Shown: piece by piece, positions 48,385 through 60,651 of the stretch
Layout of the letters: each line of letters begins with the position of its first letter
How positions within the stretch are numbered: position 1 is the stretch's first letter
Assembly: GCA_037903355.1 (NCBI GenBank)
Contig: JBAJFE010000014.1
Coordinates: forward strand, 4,588,001-4,652,000
Direction of reading: 5' to 3'
DNA: 64,000 bases
Origin: Trichuris trichiura
Lineage: Eukaryota > Nematoda > Enoplea > Trichinellida > Trichuridae
Notes under the pieces: model-generated
Database searches by the model: none
What the model was told of the DNA's origin: nothing
Seen by the model: only the letters and a program-made list of their open reading frames with translations
Made by a program: the position numbers and the translations under genes

Positions 48385-48568
48385 TCATAATGTAAAAGTT
48401 TTATTACGGAAGTATTCCCGTTTAATGTGCTAAATAACTCCGGAGCTTTCGGGTCTCGGTCGACCCGAAGGCTCCGGAATTATTTAACACATTAAACGGG
48501 AATACTTCCGTAATAAAACTTTTACATTATGAAAACATACGCTCCCGTACCAAGAAACCACATTTTCA
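48385..48568. mobile_element. PLE-derived foldback element (E7), hammerhead core deleted
   Basis: A 184-bp near-perfect palindrome. Arms meet inside what is stem II of the hammerhead in the other copies (CGGGTC TCGGTC GACCCG), so no CTGAAGA box remains. AGCGAAAATTT flanks it (48374-48384 and 48569-48579). The extra terminus ACGCTCCCGTACCAAGAAAC is on the right. Confidence 0.9.
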
Positions 48569-48579
48569 AGCGAAAATTT

Positions 48580-51330
48580 GTAACTTTACGCCAGCATTTC
48601 TCTGCTGCAGAAAACATTAAGAAATTACCCTCGGACAACATGATAAATATACTTTCGTTTATTGAATCTTTAATTACTTGCGCTCTAAAGCATTCATTTA
48701 AAATGACAGAAAGCAATTCAAAAGTTCTAAACAAAACAGCGTGCCGTTCTGAGTGAGTACAGTTCTTTAGCAGGAAACTTGGCCTACTTCTAATGTTCAT
48801 TCTTCATTATAGAATTTACTTACGGAATAACACGTGGAAAAAATGTGAAAATGTTTCAGAGCATTCGAGTCCCCTTTGACCCTGCCCTCAGCTTGATGTT
48901 ATTCGGCTGAGAACGAATCTAGCATGAGTCTGAAAGACCACATTTTTATTTCGTCATCGGGTTCGCTCTTAAATAAATTTCCTTCCCCAACATGAAAGCT
49001 TATAAACCTGTTAGGTAAAAATATGCTTAAAGGCCAATGTACTTTTCCAAAAGAATAACACGGAGAAGGAATTGAAAGGAGAAGAGCTAAAGAGAACGAG
49101 TCACTGATCTTAGACCCCTCAGCGAAGGACCTTTAAGTGTTAACTGTGCTTCATGTCTTCCACTACTTCCCGCAAACGAGTGCTGCTAAGTATAGGAAGA
49201 GTTTCAGCAATGAAGTTGAACGGCATAATACTAACCCAACTTTGCATTACGCAAGCTTTCATTGAAAAAAGGTACTGCACTTTCGCTTCGAAATTTGTAT
49301 TTGGTTATTTATATGTGTATGTAAGAGATGACTACTGCGACAGATTTGAGGAAGCTGATTGTGAGATTCAAGTTCGTTCGATAGTTGAAAATAAATGTAA
49401 AAAAGATTACAGAAGAGTATAGAAGCAAAACGTGGTACGTCCTTAAAGCAGCCTGCTCCTGGTACGCTGTCAATCATCACACGGGTGCTTTCTAGCTATC
49501 ATTGAGTCAAGCAGGGAAACAACTTCATGAAGTTATCGCTATAGCATTACTATCTTCTTGCAATTTATCAGCTGGGTACATCATAAGGATCAGTGAGCTC
49601 TTGAATATGCATGTACATAGATGTAGTTGCCATAGGCCAGAGTTGTATGTTATTAACTGCACAGCAAAATTGCTGCATTATGTAGCAGTCCTGTACGACG
49701 TGGTTTCTTTCAACTGTACGTTAATTCAAAGGTTTAATCTCGTTAAGACAGGCTCCGCAAATTGTTGACGTTCAATCGGCTCTAATCTTCAGCACGGGTT
49801 CGTTAAAGTTCGATGTATCTAATTCGCTGCGAGGATTTCCCATCGTGGCAGTTCATCTCTCCTAAGCCGATGCTGGTTCAATACAGTGCAGTTCAACTTC
49901 ATCTTAGCATAAGCTTAAACCTAGACGTACATCAGTGACGGCGTTGAACCAATGCGTGGCCAACGGAAGCTAATGAGGAAACTATCATTAGCGAATCACC
50001 GCCTCCGCGGTCCAGTTCAGCATTAAATGCATTGATTAGACGTTTCGACTTACGGTATCAACTTACGATGGAACGCTTGCAACGAAACGCATCGTAAGTC
50101 AGGGAGCCCCTCTACTAAAAAAAGTGGCTGTCTGTCTGCGTTCAAACACGCATTCTATTTTATTCCATAGTTCAGCTCTAAGGTAGCGAATTACTAATGC
50201 GGAACTGAACAGCACCCAGTTAGGGAGTTATTAATAAAACTGAATCCTTCAAGGCTCGTCACAGGTATGCAATGAAAAATTTGTCCTTCAGAAATAGTCA
50301 AATCATGCGTTTACGCTAAATTCTATCCTGTCCGTGCATTTTTATGGCATAGATGAAATTAAACTTAGAGGTTAATAACAGACGGAAACTGGTCTTTAAA
50401 TCAATAAATCAATAATACCACCCCTTACAAAGCCAGCAGGCGCGCATAACCTTTATGCACTGGTAAGTGCATTCTCTTCTGACGTCAGCACTTTCATAGA
50501 GTTGAAAAAGTTTTTAATTTTAGACGGACGTAACGCTGTCAAGGCGAAAGAACGCCTTGATTGTAAAAGCTCGATTGCCCGTCTATGCTTGCATAGGGGC
50601 ATTTCGGATAATGAAAATTTTTTGTTCCCTTTTTCCATTCTGTTTTAATGTTCAACTACGTTAAACGTCAATTCTTCAGTTCTCAAAAATTCATATTGGT
50701 TTTTAAAAATCGTTACGGATCTTCGTTTGAACGCGTTTGTGCGATTCTCAGCTGCTGCAACACGAAGGGGTTCTTATAATTGCCAAGTTACCTGGCTTTA
50801 TTGCAATGGGAATGTTGGTAATGATTTTTAAACCTTAACAACACGACCGCAGTTGGAGTAGATTGCTGTGTAGGTGAAATTCTGGAAGACCAGTTTTTCC
50901 ATGAATAATAATGGCAAAGGACGAACAGAGTCAATGAGGACTGAACAAAGCTTGTAATAACTGAGATGCCAAGAAAAACACTGATGGCCACTTTTTATTC
51001 ACATGTTTACGAAAAACTGTAACAAAGAAGAACATATCTCAGCAAAAGAGAAATTGCAGAAAAAAGATAGGTTGTTCCACAAGGTGAGTTGCCTTCAATT
51101 GGAAAGATGCAGGAACGTTTTTCTATGGCTAGTTCAAATCATCCATGTTTTGAGTGTATGCACAATGCAGATAATTTATGAAGTTAAGCAATCTATATAA
51201 TCCCGTAAATTTTTAGACAATGCATGAAATAATTACTATTTCATACATTTTCTAAATATTCTGTAAGATGTCAATCGACAAACAGGAGAAGTATTAAACC
51301 ATGTCGCTTCACCTATTCTCCTGCAAGTCT
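48580..51330. other. No gene assigned
   Basis: Could contain the missing 5' exon(s) of the EGF/ShKT gene, but none was convincing; the join needs an exon ending in a single base other than T. The frame at 49153-49422 has no domain. Confidence 0.4.
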
Positions 51331-51339
51331 ACAGCAACG

Positions 51340-51600
51340 ACAAAGTCGGCTGTTTATCGCTACTCTGTCGGCTGTACCTTCCTTACATTTTGCCTTAGGC
51401 ATAGGCTAGGGTAGCAAAGGACAGCCGGCAAAAATCCGAAGAACATTGGGTGTCTTTGACGTAGAACGTTGCCGACTAACGTGTTTTGCCCTCACCTAGC
51501 GTGAGCCAAAACATAAAGGACAGCGCAGTCACAATGTAACGAGAAAACAGTACGCTCTGCCCACAGATGTAGTCACTATAAGTTTGCGGCGGCATAGATG
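51340..51600. repeat. Dispersed repeat, copy A
   Basis: Shares ordered blocks with 56900-57110: 'tttgcctt/caggc.taggctag', 'acgttggc', 'taaaggacag/taaagacag', 'agagaaaa', 'agtttgcgg'. Both contain related GGC/CCT-rich words in opposite orientation, suggesting a weak foldback. Family unknown. Confidence 0.5.
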
Positions 51601-51639
51601 ATAAAACTTTAAGAATCACCACTCCCAAGATTTGATTCC

Positions 51640-53320
51640 CATTCTGCCTTGAAAGATCGTATAACACGATGGCAGGACTTTATACATTGCCTGTAACAGA
51701 CGTACACTTACAAGCAGAGCATTGATTACTTCCTTTTGAATCATCAAAAACGGCAGTTATAAGGATTAGCAAAAGGAAAAAGTTTTGCACCTAACGGTGA
51801 AAGCCCTAGTATTACTCCCTTGTAAAAAATATCATGCCTTCGTTTTTTGTCCAATCTTCCGAGTTTACCAATAATGAGCGTACATGTTACTGAACGATTC
51901 CGGCAAAAATCGCTAAGCTGCTAAGCAAGAGATGCAAACTCCGTCGGCTTGAAATTATAACAGTGAAAAACCCCGTGTTCAAAATAACAATGCACGTAGT
52001 ATGACATTTGTAAAAGTTTCAAAGTTGATAATTCGGTATCCACTTTTCTACTCTGCAATACTAAATCTATCATTTATTTCGCTACAATGCAAGAGTTGCA
52101 AGAGACTGCAGCATTATAACTAATGGATACCTGCCATGGCACTCGCTTTAAACAGACGCTTCGAATAATAAGTTCCATTCCGTTCAAGGTTACTGAAATC
52201 CGTTTGGCTTACTTCGAGTGCTCTGTTTTCCAAGAAAATAAAAAACTGACTTACAGGAGCATCTTGAGCATTAAACAAATTGGCAGTTTCGAAAGTTCAG
52301 TGACATTAAATGTTAACGAAAGTGTAAAAGCAATGTTATCATACTCTATGCATGTCAAAATGCTCTAGTTCAACCGTGCGCTGATTGAAAGGGGAATAGT
52401 AGAGATAGTTGAGAAAAAAAAACGTTTTTGATGAAAAAGAAGTTTCTTACACGCGTTCTCATATTAGAAGTGCCAACGTGCCTTCGACAGAATGCTAGTC
52501 ACACAAAAACTGCGCGGACTATCACAGCTGCTAAGGACGCAGCTATCACGTGATCGTTAAATCGCACGTTCAGAAACCTACTTGAGCTCAATTTGAACCA
52601 TAATAAAAATGTTAACCTTCGTTTGACCTACATCCGGATGATTTGTTCCGAATACTCACCTGGAACGCACAGGACAAAAGACCTACAGCAGTTTTCTGGG
52701 CCAATTCAAGTTCAAAACCGCCGGTTTCGATGACTGCATACCTCCTACCAGGTTACACTTGCAAGTGTGAGACACCTCCTGCAGACTTTTTAAATTGCCA
52801 ACCGAATCTCATTGCTAATAGACCTTTGTAGTTCAACCTTTAGCTAAGTTTTAACGGATGCACAGTAAACCTGCCAACCGATGGACTTTGAGAACTTCAG
52901 GTCAGAGGTGCTATTCGTTAATGAGCTATTGCATTAAAGGTCTAAGGGAAATTCCAGAGGAGAAGCTCTTGCTCTAAAGGCAAGCAACAAATTACGTAGT
53001 GAACAAACCATTGAATAAATGAACTTTTCTGCCCATATACAAGAACACCACTTGCTTCAGAAGACTGCAACAATTAATTAGAAAAGAGCAACTGTACAGG
53101 TTTACAGCCTTAGAATTACGATGGTTTGTCCAAGCGTGTCAGGAATATAGCGGACGTTAAATTACTCTATTTCATTACGCTCCGCTTGATAAGAACAGTC
53201 TGAGCGGCACCCTCCGCTTTGTTTTGACATCACTCAAAGTCTGTAGGTCATGCAAACGATGCCATGCATGGGAAAATGCAAAATGAGCACGCTGTGGCTT
53301 GTGAGACGCGAATTAAAATT
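51640..53320. other. Intergenic, nothing recognised
   Basis: No supported gene, RNA or repeat. The 3' end of the reeler gene's transcript should fall in the upper part. Confidence 0.5.
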
Positions 53321-53323
53321 AAA

Positions 53324-54201
53324 TCAGCGCTGAGTAAATTGCTTACGTGGATGCAGATTCACTTGATGGCCGTCTGCGTTTGAACTGCCGTTTTTGTCTC
53401 TTGAAGAGACCATGGTAGAGTATCTTGGAGTGGTTGACCCAGAGGTATGCGATGTCGTTTTATGCGTTGTTGTTGCTGTCGTTGTGATGTTATTTAAACT
53501 TGGACGGCTTGACTTCGTGGATGTTGACCAGAAGAAACGGTTTTTTAACTTTGAACTATTGGAGGGAAAAATAAGACCACCTTTGGGCAACCAGAATGCC
53601 CAGTAGATGTCGCGCTCCTTTAGTACAGTGACCCTACAAGTTGCTTTATAGGCAGCTAAAGCACGTATGTTGGCCATGGATAGGGAACTTACACAAACTG
53701 AACGGGACCTACGCTGTATTCAGTTTTCCAGGTTGCTTCAATAACAAATTTCATGCGATCGTCCACATGCGTAATTGAATTATTTCTTTGCGTGACACAG
53801 TTTTGAAAACGAATGCCATAATAATTCCAGCTTTCCTCCTCCACGAATTCACCAGCTCTGAGATGACCAATAACGGTACCTTGAGAGGTGGCCAGTCGAG
53901 CTTGTATAAGGAAACCGCGAAAATATGTCGTTCCACTGAGTCTAACTTTAATAATCAACTTTGGTAAAAAGAAGTTTTAATTAACACACTTACTTGTGTA
54001 CGTCTTGTCACCGTATTCCTTTACGGGCTTCGAGTGAACATCCAGCACAGTGAAAAAGTACGGTGGAACAGATTGTTGAGGTGGACCATGTTCAAGCGGA
54101 TTAGGGCGCATGCTGTGCTGTATCTCGCAAGGAGCACCACTGCTGTACTCATCGGCAGCTGCTATCAATATAATACTCCAACAAAATAGCAACAGTAGCA
54201 T
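53324..54201 (-). CDS. Secreted reeler-domain protein with Ser/Thr-rich tail
   Basis: Exons 53994-54201, 53693-53945, 53324-53633; 256 aa, in frame. A signal peptide (LLLLFCWSIILIAA) is followed by a reeler domain: CEIQHSMRPNPLEHGPPQQS, VPPYFFTVLD, then YFRGFLIQAR, a GT.IG.L stretch and a final VVTVL..RDIYWAFW strand. The domain is as found at the N-terminus of reelin and in insect defence proteins; its ligand is generally unclear. Residues after ~190 are Thr/Ser-rich (ITTTATTTHKTTSHT), likely O-glycosylated. Acceptors TTAAAG|TT and TTGTAG|GG were picked because nearer AG sites give stops. No membrane anchor seen; a later donor (CCAC|GTAAGC) could add exons. Confidence 0.82.
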
Positions 54202-56870
54202 CGTTCTTGGCCAACTTGATTACGAGGGGAAGAGTAAAAGTGTCAGCGGAATGCCACCGTTACACGTTTGTCTAACTATGCAGGTTGCACAAAAGAGGTC
54301 ACTGGGCCAAGAAGACGAGCTTCTAAATGGCTAATTCACTGTTTCGTTGGGAAATAAAACGATATCCTCTACCTTCTGCTAAGCCAGCTAACTATGCATT
54401 ACCAATGCAACGCAGGAATGAGCCGGGCTGCACTGGTTCGTATTCCTTGCTTTTAACGCACCGCACTTGACAGATGGGAGTTACCGTAAACGACGTAACG
54501 GTGGCAGTGGAAACCTTATGTCATTCAGTAACCAAGTTGTCTCAACAAAGCGTCAAAGATAAGCGAAAAGCGTAGTGTGAACTAATAAAGAATTAGTCTC
54601 ATTCAGCGTAACAAAAACAGATCCACCCTATCCTCAACCTGTTTCAACAATTTATATCTTTCATGCCGTCCACTTCGCCATGTGAACTGAGCAATAATTA
54701 CTTCTGGCAGAAGTTACCATCTATAAGTCAAGTACAAAAGAAATCCGTCGAAAATAGTTAACCAGATAAATTATTACTGATAGAAGCAAATGATGAGATG
54801 CGAGAATAAGTTGAACGACTAATTTTGTTGGTAGAAAAATCAGTTCAAAAAACTCGCCAGTTTTGCCGTCAGTCCGTTACAGTGCTGTTAGGTTGAACGA
54901 ATCACGACGTGAGCAAATTTTACAACTTTATAGTTCGCAATCATCGAGTTTTCTGGGCGCTCATATGCGTGCTGTCGTGCGGGAAGACAAAACATACGGG
55001 TCAAATGGCGAGTAGAAAATTAAAGATGCCAATCCCAGGCTAAGTATACAAATTCTTGAGCATACTTAGAAAAGAAGCATAATAGTCATTGCGGTAGGAG
55101 AAACATTTGAAGTTTTCTTTCGATTAAAACCGTAAGTACTGACGTGATTAACCGGTAGAAACTAGAAAAACTGACACTACCAGGACGCCTACGGTTCGTG
55201 CACCGCTACTTTCTCACGCAGGCCTTTGATCAATAAGATTGAACTAGTCATTTTCGAAACATGCAGTAAAAACTTTGAGCCGCTTGTTTACCAGTTCCTC
55301 CTAAAAGTTCTTTTACACCTACGTAGTACCCTGCCTTCTGACCGATTAACAATTTCAATCATTTTGTCAGAACGAATTTCTTTTCACAATGAAAACGGAA
55401 ACACCTTGTTGCTACTGCTTCCGTCGCAAAATACTTTATCTTGGTTGAACATTCAGAGTAAGGAAAAACTAGAATCATAGGCAGCATTCGTCTGCGTTAA
55501 TTTTCTTACAAAGCTAATCTCACCTACTAGAACTAAAAAGGCCATTACCTAAACGTAAATGAAGCATTTCTAAACAGTGCGCAGCACATGCTGCATTAGC
55601 TCAGGTAGAAATAGACAAACTAACCGGTAAAACGTACTGCTAAGAATTCAATCAAAACAGAAATAAACTAAATAAGTGTACATTTAAGGTTTGTACGAAT
55701 ACAGCTTCACAATTTCGAAAGGACAGCAGGCATATAGCTACTGCCTACTGTACGCATGAAGTTAATAGCATTTGTTTAAGTATAACTATAAATTAACTTA
55801 AGTGTTTTTTTCAGAAAATAGAAGCCTGAAGCTGCGCACTCTATGGTGCTAAAAGGAATCGAATGTCACACAAGTAACATAGCCTCCCAAGCAACCTCGG
55901 AGCCGCTAATATGAAATCAAAACAGGTAGGGTAAAGAGAATTTCTAGGCATAGCTGGTGTTTTGATGCACGCTTGTAATTCTTGCTCTGTACCAATCCCA
56001 ACAGCGTGACTTCTTTTGAAAGAGCGAGTTATCTTGATGAGAGCATTCTTTCACTCTGGTCGACATTGTTTGCTTATGATCAATTCTCTTTCACTATACC
56101 TTTGCATTCATCTGCAGTGAAGTCTAGTCGTCTTACCCCAACATGCAGTTATTACAGCCGAAAAACATGGAAAAGAATATAAACTTGAGGAATGCTTCAA
56201 AGCTGTTTGTTTCAACGCGTAAAGCTTTTCTGTTATCCATTTAAGGCACGATGCTGCTCACACCAGGTACAGTCAGTTCAAATTAATAGAACTGCACATG
56301 AAAACGTAACAGCAATGCTGAACGCAGTAAAACACTTTCCGATAAGGTGACAGCAACAATTGACAAGACCTCAGTTGGCAAACATTATTTAGCTGACGCC
56401 AAAGGAACCAATTTTCATGTCAAATTAGTCAAGCATCGCATCGAAAGCAAAAACGTTCACCAACAAAACGTTCAAAACGTACCAGAAAATTCAGTAGTAA
56501 ATCAGGCCATGCGCCTGGTCGGCTTTCCATCCTACTGACAGGCAACTTGTCAAATATAAGACAAACTGAGTGATCAATTTTTCACCACCGAAACCATGCT
56601 GCCTTTTAAAGTCTCACGCAGAACAGAGAAAGTTATTAAAACAAATATCAGTAATCCACAAGTGCAAAATGGTGAACCTGATCGCACTGAATGTATACTT
56701 TACAAGCGTTTTTTGAAATTACACATTCTCTGGAATCGCTATGCAATCTATAGAGTGCCAACAAAGTTTAGGCAATGCGTGAGACAATTAATATTCCATA
56801 AATTTCCTATGCGTTCTATGAAACGCCGAAAGCCAAAACGACAAAGTATTGGGTCTGTGCATGAACCCTT
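54202..56870. other. Intergenic, nothing recognised
   Basis: Upstream region of the reeler gene and further AT-rich DNA. Short frames (55226-55480, 56347-56538, 56596-56892) show no domain or splice structure I can support. Confidence 0.5.
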
Positions 56871-56899
56871 GGCTCAGCAGGGCAAAGCGTGATGTCTCC

Positions 56900-57120
56900 C
56901 TGCCTTTATACTTTGCCTCAGGCTTAGGCTAGATCTGATAACCAGCAGGATTGTGAAAAACGTGCGTGATTTGGTCGTAGAAGCACGTTGGCTATTGTGT
57001 TCTACCCCAAGCCTAAGAGAAAATACGTAAAGACAGAATGATCGCAAAGTAGAGAGAAAATTGCACACTTTGCCGTGTAATTGACGTAATTGCAGTTTGC
57101 GGGGACTAAGTGGTACCGCC
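56900..57120. repeat. Dispersed repeat, copy B
   Basis: Diverged partner of 51340-51600, same orientation, sharing several ordered blocks. Unknown family. Confidence 0.5.
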
Positions 57121-57704
57121 CTAAAACGGCCACTCATTAAACTTATTCACACTGCCCTAATGGCACTGGACGTTCTATATAATGCCTAGATAAACTATAC
57201 AGCATACTAAAAATAACACAGACATTTCGTAGTTTGCCTAGCCGGTGGATTGTTTGCGCAATTTATAAAATGTTTACAATTCAGAAATTGCCTGTAACGT
57301 ATACATTTAACCAGTTTTTAAACCAGAGATCGTTTGTCCTTAAACAGGCATATGATTTGTTGTAAACCTTCAGAGCTTTCACATTTGGCGCTTTTCGTCA
57401 AAAGCGTGATAACGGAGAGTGTAAAACCTGAATTAATGAACTCTATGGTTTCTTTTCTAGCAGTCTCATTCTCAAACAACTTCCTTACTGCAAAAACGAA
57501 AATGCGATGAGACTTTCACTGGTGGCAAACTTTACCACTGCTAGGAAAGTAACAGCAAGAAAATGAGTAAATCCTTGTGAATATTTAGTTGATGCAAGCT
57601 AAGAAGTTTACAAGACTGCGTTGACAGAATCAAACGTCACTAGACACTATTGGTTGGGTTAGAACGTTCATTTCACCTCCAAGCGACAACCTTGCCATAC
57701 ACAT

Positions 57705-58140
57705 CAGTGTTTCTAAAGGTCGGGATCGCCAGCGCCTCCCAATTCTGATTGGCCAATTTTGAGCGCACTGATTCGCTGGAAGGGAGGGCGAGAGGACAGG
57801 GGCAGCCGGGTCGTCATAATGTAGGTACTGCACAAAGATATGCGGGGATATTGTATCGAACACTTACGTTCTCATTTCTGAGCCGACTATCCCTCCGTTC
57901 CTCCCTTCCAGCCAATCAGAATTACGGGGCGCAACAGCATGCTTGTTTTTTAACCAGTACGCAGAATACCTGACCCGGGGGCCGACCTTCCTATGCATTT
58001 CGGCCTGATGGTCCAGGTGGAGCACGTGCGCGCCAAGCCTCTAAAGTGCTCCCCAAGGGCTTCCTTAGCGATTTGGGCCCACCCCCTGGACTTCAAAAAC
58101 GCGCCCCGGTAATGGACATGCCTTACCGTGAGAATAAGTG
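57705..58140. mobile_element. hAT-type MITE, copy 2 (diverged)
   Basis: Begins CAGTGTTTCTAAAGG and ends CCTTACCGTGAGAATAAGTG. The interior matches copies 1 and 3 (CCAATCAGAATT, CATAATGTAGGT, GACTTC..AA.GCGCCCC). The flanks no longer show a clear 8-bp duplication, so this copy is older. Confidence 0.85.
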
Positions 58141-59290
58141 ACTTAAATGATCTATAAGCAAACAGAAACTCCTACTAGAGCTATTTGATTTACTCACTGG
58201 ATGCTTAGTAACAGCTTTTTATGTCATGATGTCTTTCTGCACAAAACTCTAAGTCCAAAGAGACATGCATCCGCATGGCGTCTCTAGCACAGCGATTGCT
58301 GTGCGTATTGGCTTACTTGCAGAAGGCGGGATGTGAGAAGTCCAGAAAGACAAAAAGTAAAGCACCTTATCAAAGGGCGAAAATCATCAAGAAAGGCAGA
58401 ATGCTAAGCTGAAACATTTTCAGCTGATCATGTCGATTAACAGGATTTACCAGTCGAAACTACTCCTACTCCGCAAATTCGAAGCTGTGAAACGGCCATG
58501 CAAGCTGAGAGCGGACAGGTAACTCCGTTTCCTAGGTTTCATCATTTGCATTTAAGGGTAAGATTTTCAAAAGATTTAGCCGTGACAACCGAATTTGCTT
58601 TTCATCCCTTCTCTACGGAAGCATCCTGTTTAGTCCACTCCAACCTAAGTAACATTGCATTATGAATACTAATGTCCTGTCGTCAGCATTTATGTAAACA
58701 TAGAATAGGCCCAGAGCTGAGTAAACTGGTTGTTTTTCATAAATAGAAAAAAAAAACCTAAGCACCCGTCACGAGTCTCTTATGTCAGGAAATTCAACAG
58801 ATCAACAAACAAATAAGTTACACATGCAAGGTTAATTCCACTGCAAAAAGGGGTGCATTAACAAAAGCTTAACAACGCAAGTTGAATGAACATTGCTCTC
58901 ACGAACGGTAATTTGGAAAATTATTTCAAACTTTGAAGCGATCATGCGCTATGTTCCGTTAAGACAAATCGAAACAGAAGACTAAACTTTTATGCAGACA
59001 AGTAATTCTCGGAGCAGATCCCTAGAATTTGACTTTGTCTGTACAGAATTATGAAGCAATTTTCACAAAACGGACGCCAAAGAAATTGTTGAAGAAACGC
59101 GAGAAGTCAAGTCCTTAATGTTCCTGAATAAGCAGTCCTCGATGAAAGGTCGTGAGTGACTAAGGTCTTTTCTTGAACAGCTTTAATTCATTAATATCTG
59201 TTTTCTAAGTGCCAACATGTACACTTGACAAAAATGGCGATATTAAAATCCTGAACAGGCCGAAAATGCTTTGTAAATTTCAGCCTTGAG
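58141..59290. other. Intergenic, nothing recognised
   Basis: AT-rich, with a short poly-A run at 58748-58757. No feature supported. Confidence 0.5.
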
Positions 59291-59300
59291 GTAGTTGCGC

Positions 59301-59432
59301 ATTGGCGCCTTCTAGAAAAGGAATGTATTTGAATAGAGACGTTATTATACTGGTCTTATTTTCCAGATCGCTAACTTCGAACAAAGCCTGTATAATAACG
59401 CCTCTAGCCAAATACATTCCTAATCCAGAAGG
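59301..59432. repeat. Small foldback (about 130 bp)
   Basis: GGAATGTATTTGAATAGAG, continuing to TTATTATAC near 59350, pairs with the inverted copy at about 59391-59421. Ends CCTTCTAGAA and TCCAGAAGG are also inverted. No coding capacity; MITE-like. Confidence 0.75.
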
Positions 59433-59667
59433 TACCAGTGCACAACTGTCACAAAGCCAAACTTTACTGTGTATTTTCGACCTATTCGGGATTTGACCTT
59501 AACCCAACAAAAATAGCTATGGACGGCAACAAAAACCATACAACTGGCTAACGTTTGCTCTACGAAAACAGAATCGCGGTGGACCATCATGAACACAACA
59601 AACTGAAAAGTTACAAAAACGCTGATTTTTATTCCAGAAAAAATTTGAACACTTAAATAGTGCTCCA

Positions 59668-59878
59668 AATTTGAAATTAATCACTTTTTCTTCAACATTT
59701 CCACTTAGGCATTGTAACTGTTATAGATAAATCTATACCGCAGGTATATTACTTTCCAATATTTTTCAGTCAACTTTCTGACTGAAAAATATTGGAAAGT
59801 AAAGTACCTGTGGCATAGATTTATCTGTAACGGTTACAATGCCTGAGTGAAAATGATGAAAGGGTTAATTTCAAATTT
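59668..59878. repeat. Foldback element with ~100-bp arms
   Basis: AAATTTGAAATTAA at the left matches TTAATTTCAAATTT at the right. The arms run to an 8-base spacer (AACTTTCT) near 59770-59777, so the whole 211 bp is one hairpin. Different sequence from the PLE-derived foldbacks; no target duplication identified. Confidence 0.88.
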
Positions 59879-59879
59879 A

Positions 59880-60651
59880 TCTCTATGATAGCAAGCCAAC
59901 GGAAAGAAAATATACGCTTGCTCATTGAACACAGACTACCGGATTCCCTACTCATGTCGAATGGGTGCACAAACTAGGGGCAACGATAGCAAATGTATTT
60001 CTGAGATGCTTTATTTTTCGTTCTGCTAATTCTAGGGTTTCTGATGGCAATAAAATGACTTCAGAGTTGCTTGCTTGCATCACCGTAATCACAGTGGAAA
60101 AATGTGACTCGCACATAACATTGTCAGACTTTGGCAGGCAGCGTTATGAGCGAACGTATTTCTTAAAAGATGCACAGGCAAATGTGATCTGGAAATGTTC
60201 AAGCTGTTTTATTCCTGTTCATACAACATAGTGGTCAATGGACGCATGACAGGTCGCCCAGAGACAAATCAATTTCATCTACGAAAGCTAAGCAGATTCG
60301 CAAGAAGAGAATCAAAATGGTTAAATGTTCACACGAATCGCATTGACGTGATCAGGGTGGCCATACTTAGGCCTCCCCCTTCTGTGCTGAGTCACGGCAG
60401 CACAGAAGCTTGAAATGACGGTCAACCAACATGTACCAGCACGTAATCTGCTAACCGCCTATGATTACAAGGTGAACTACAGACAGAAAACATTGTTTCG
60501 TTGTTTAACTTCTTCTCATAGGCTAAACAGGTTCTCTATTCAAAAAACAGAGATTCATAATACAGTATAAGAAGAACATCAGCTTGGCTGCAAACATTCA
60601 TGAGCAAATACCGGTAGCACCAAAAATGCGTAAGGCGAACTGCAACCTAAT
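59880..60651. other. Intergenic, nothing recognised
   Basis: Downstream of the phosphorylase kinase gene. The frames at 59965-60231 and 60195-60413 have no domain. Confidence 0.5.

Noticed and set aside
49153..49422. 89-codon plus-strand frame
   Set aside because: No domain and no splice context; composition like the intergenic DNA around it.
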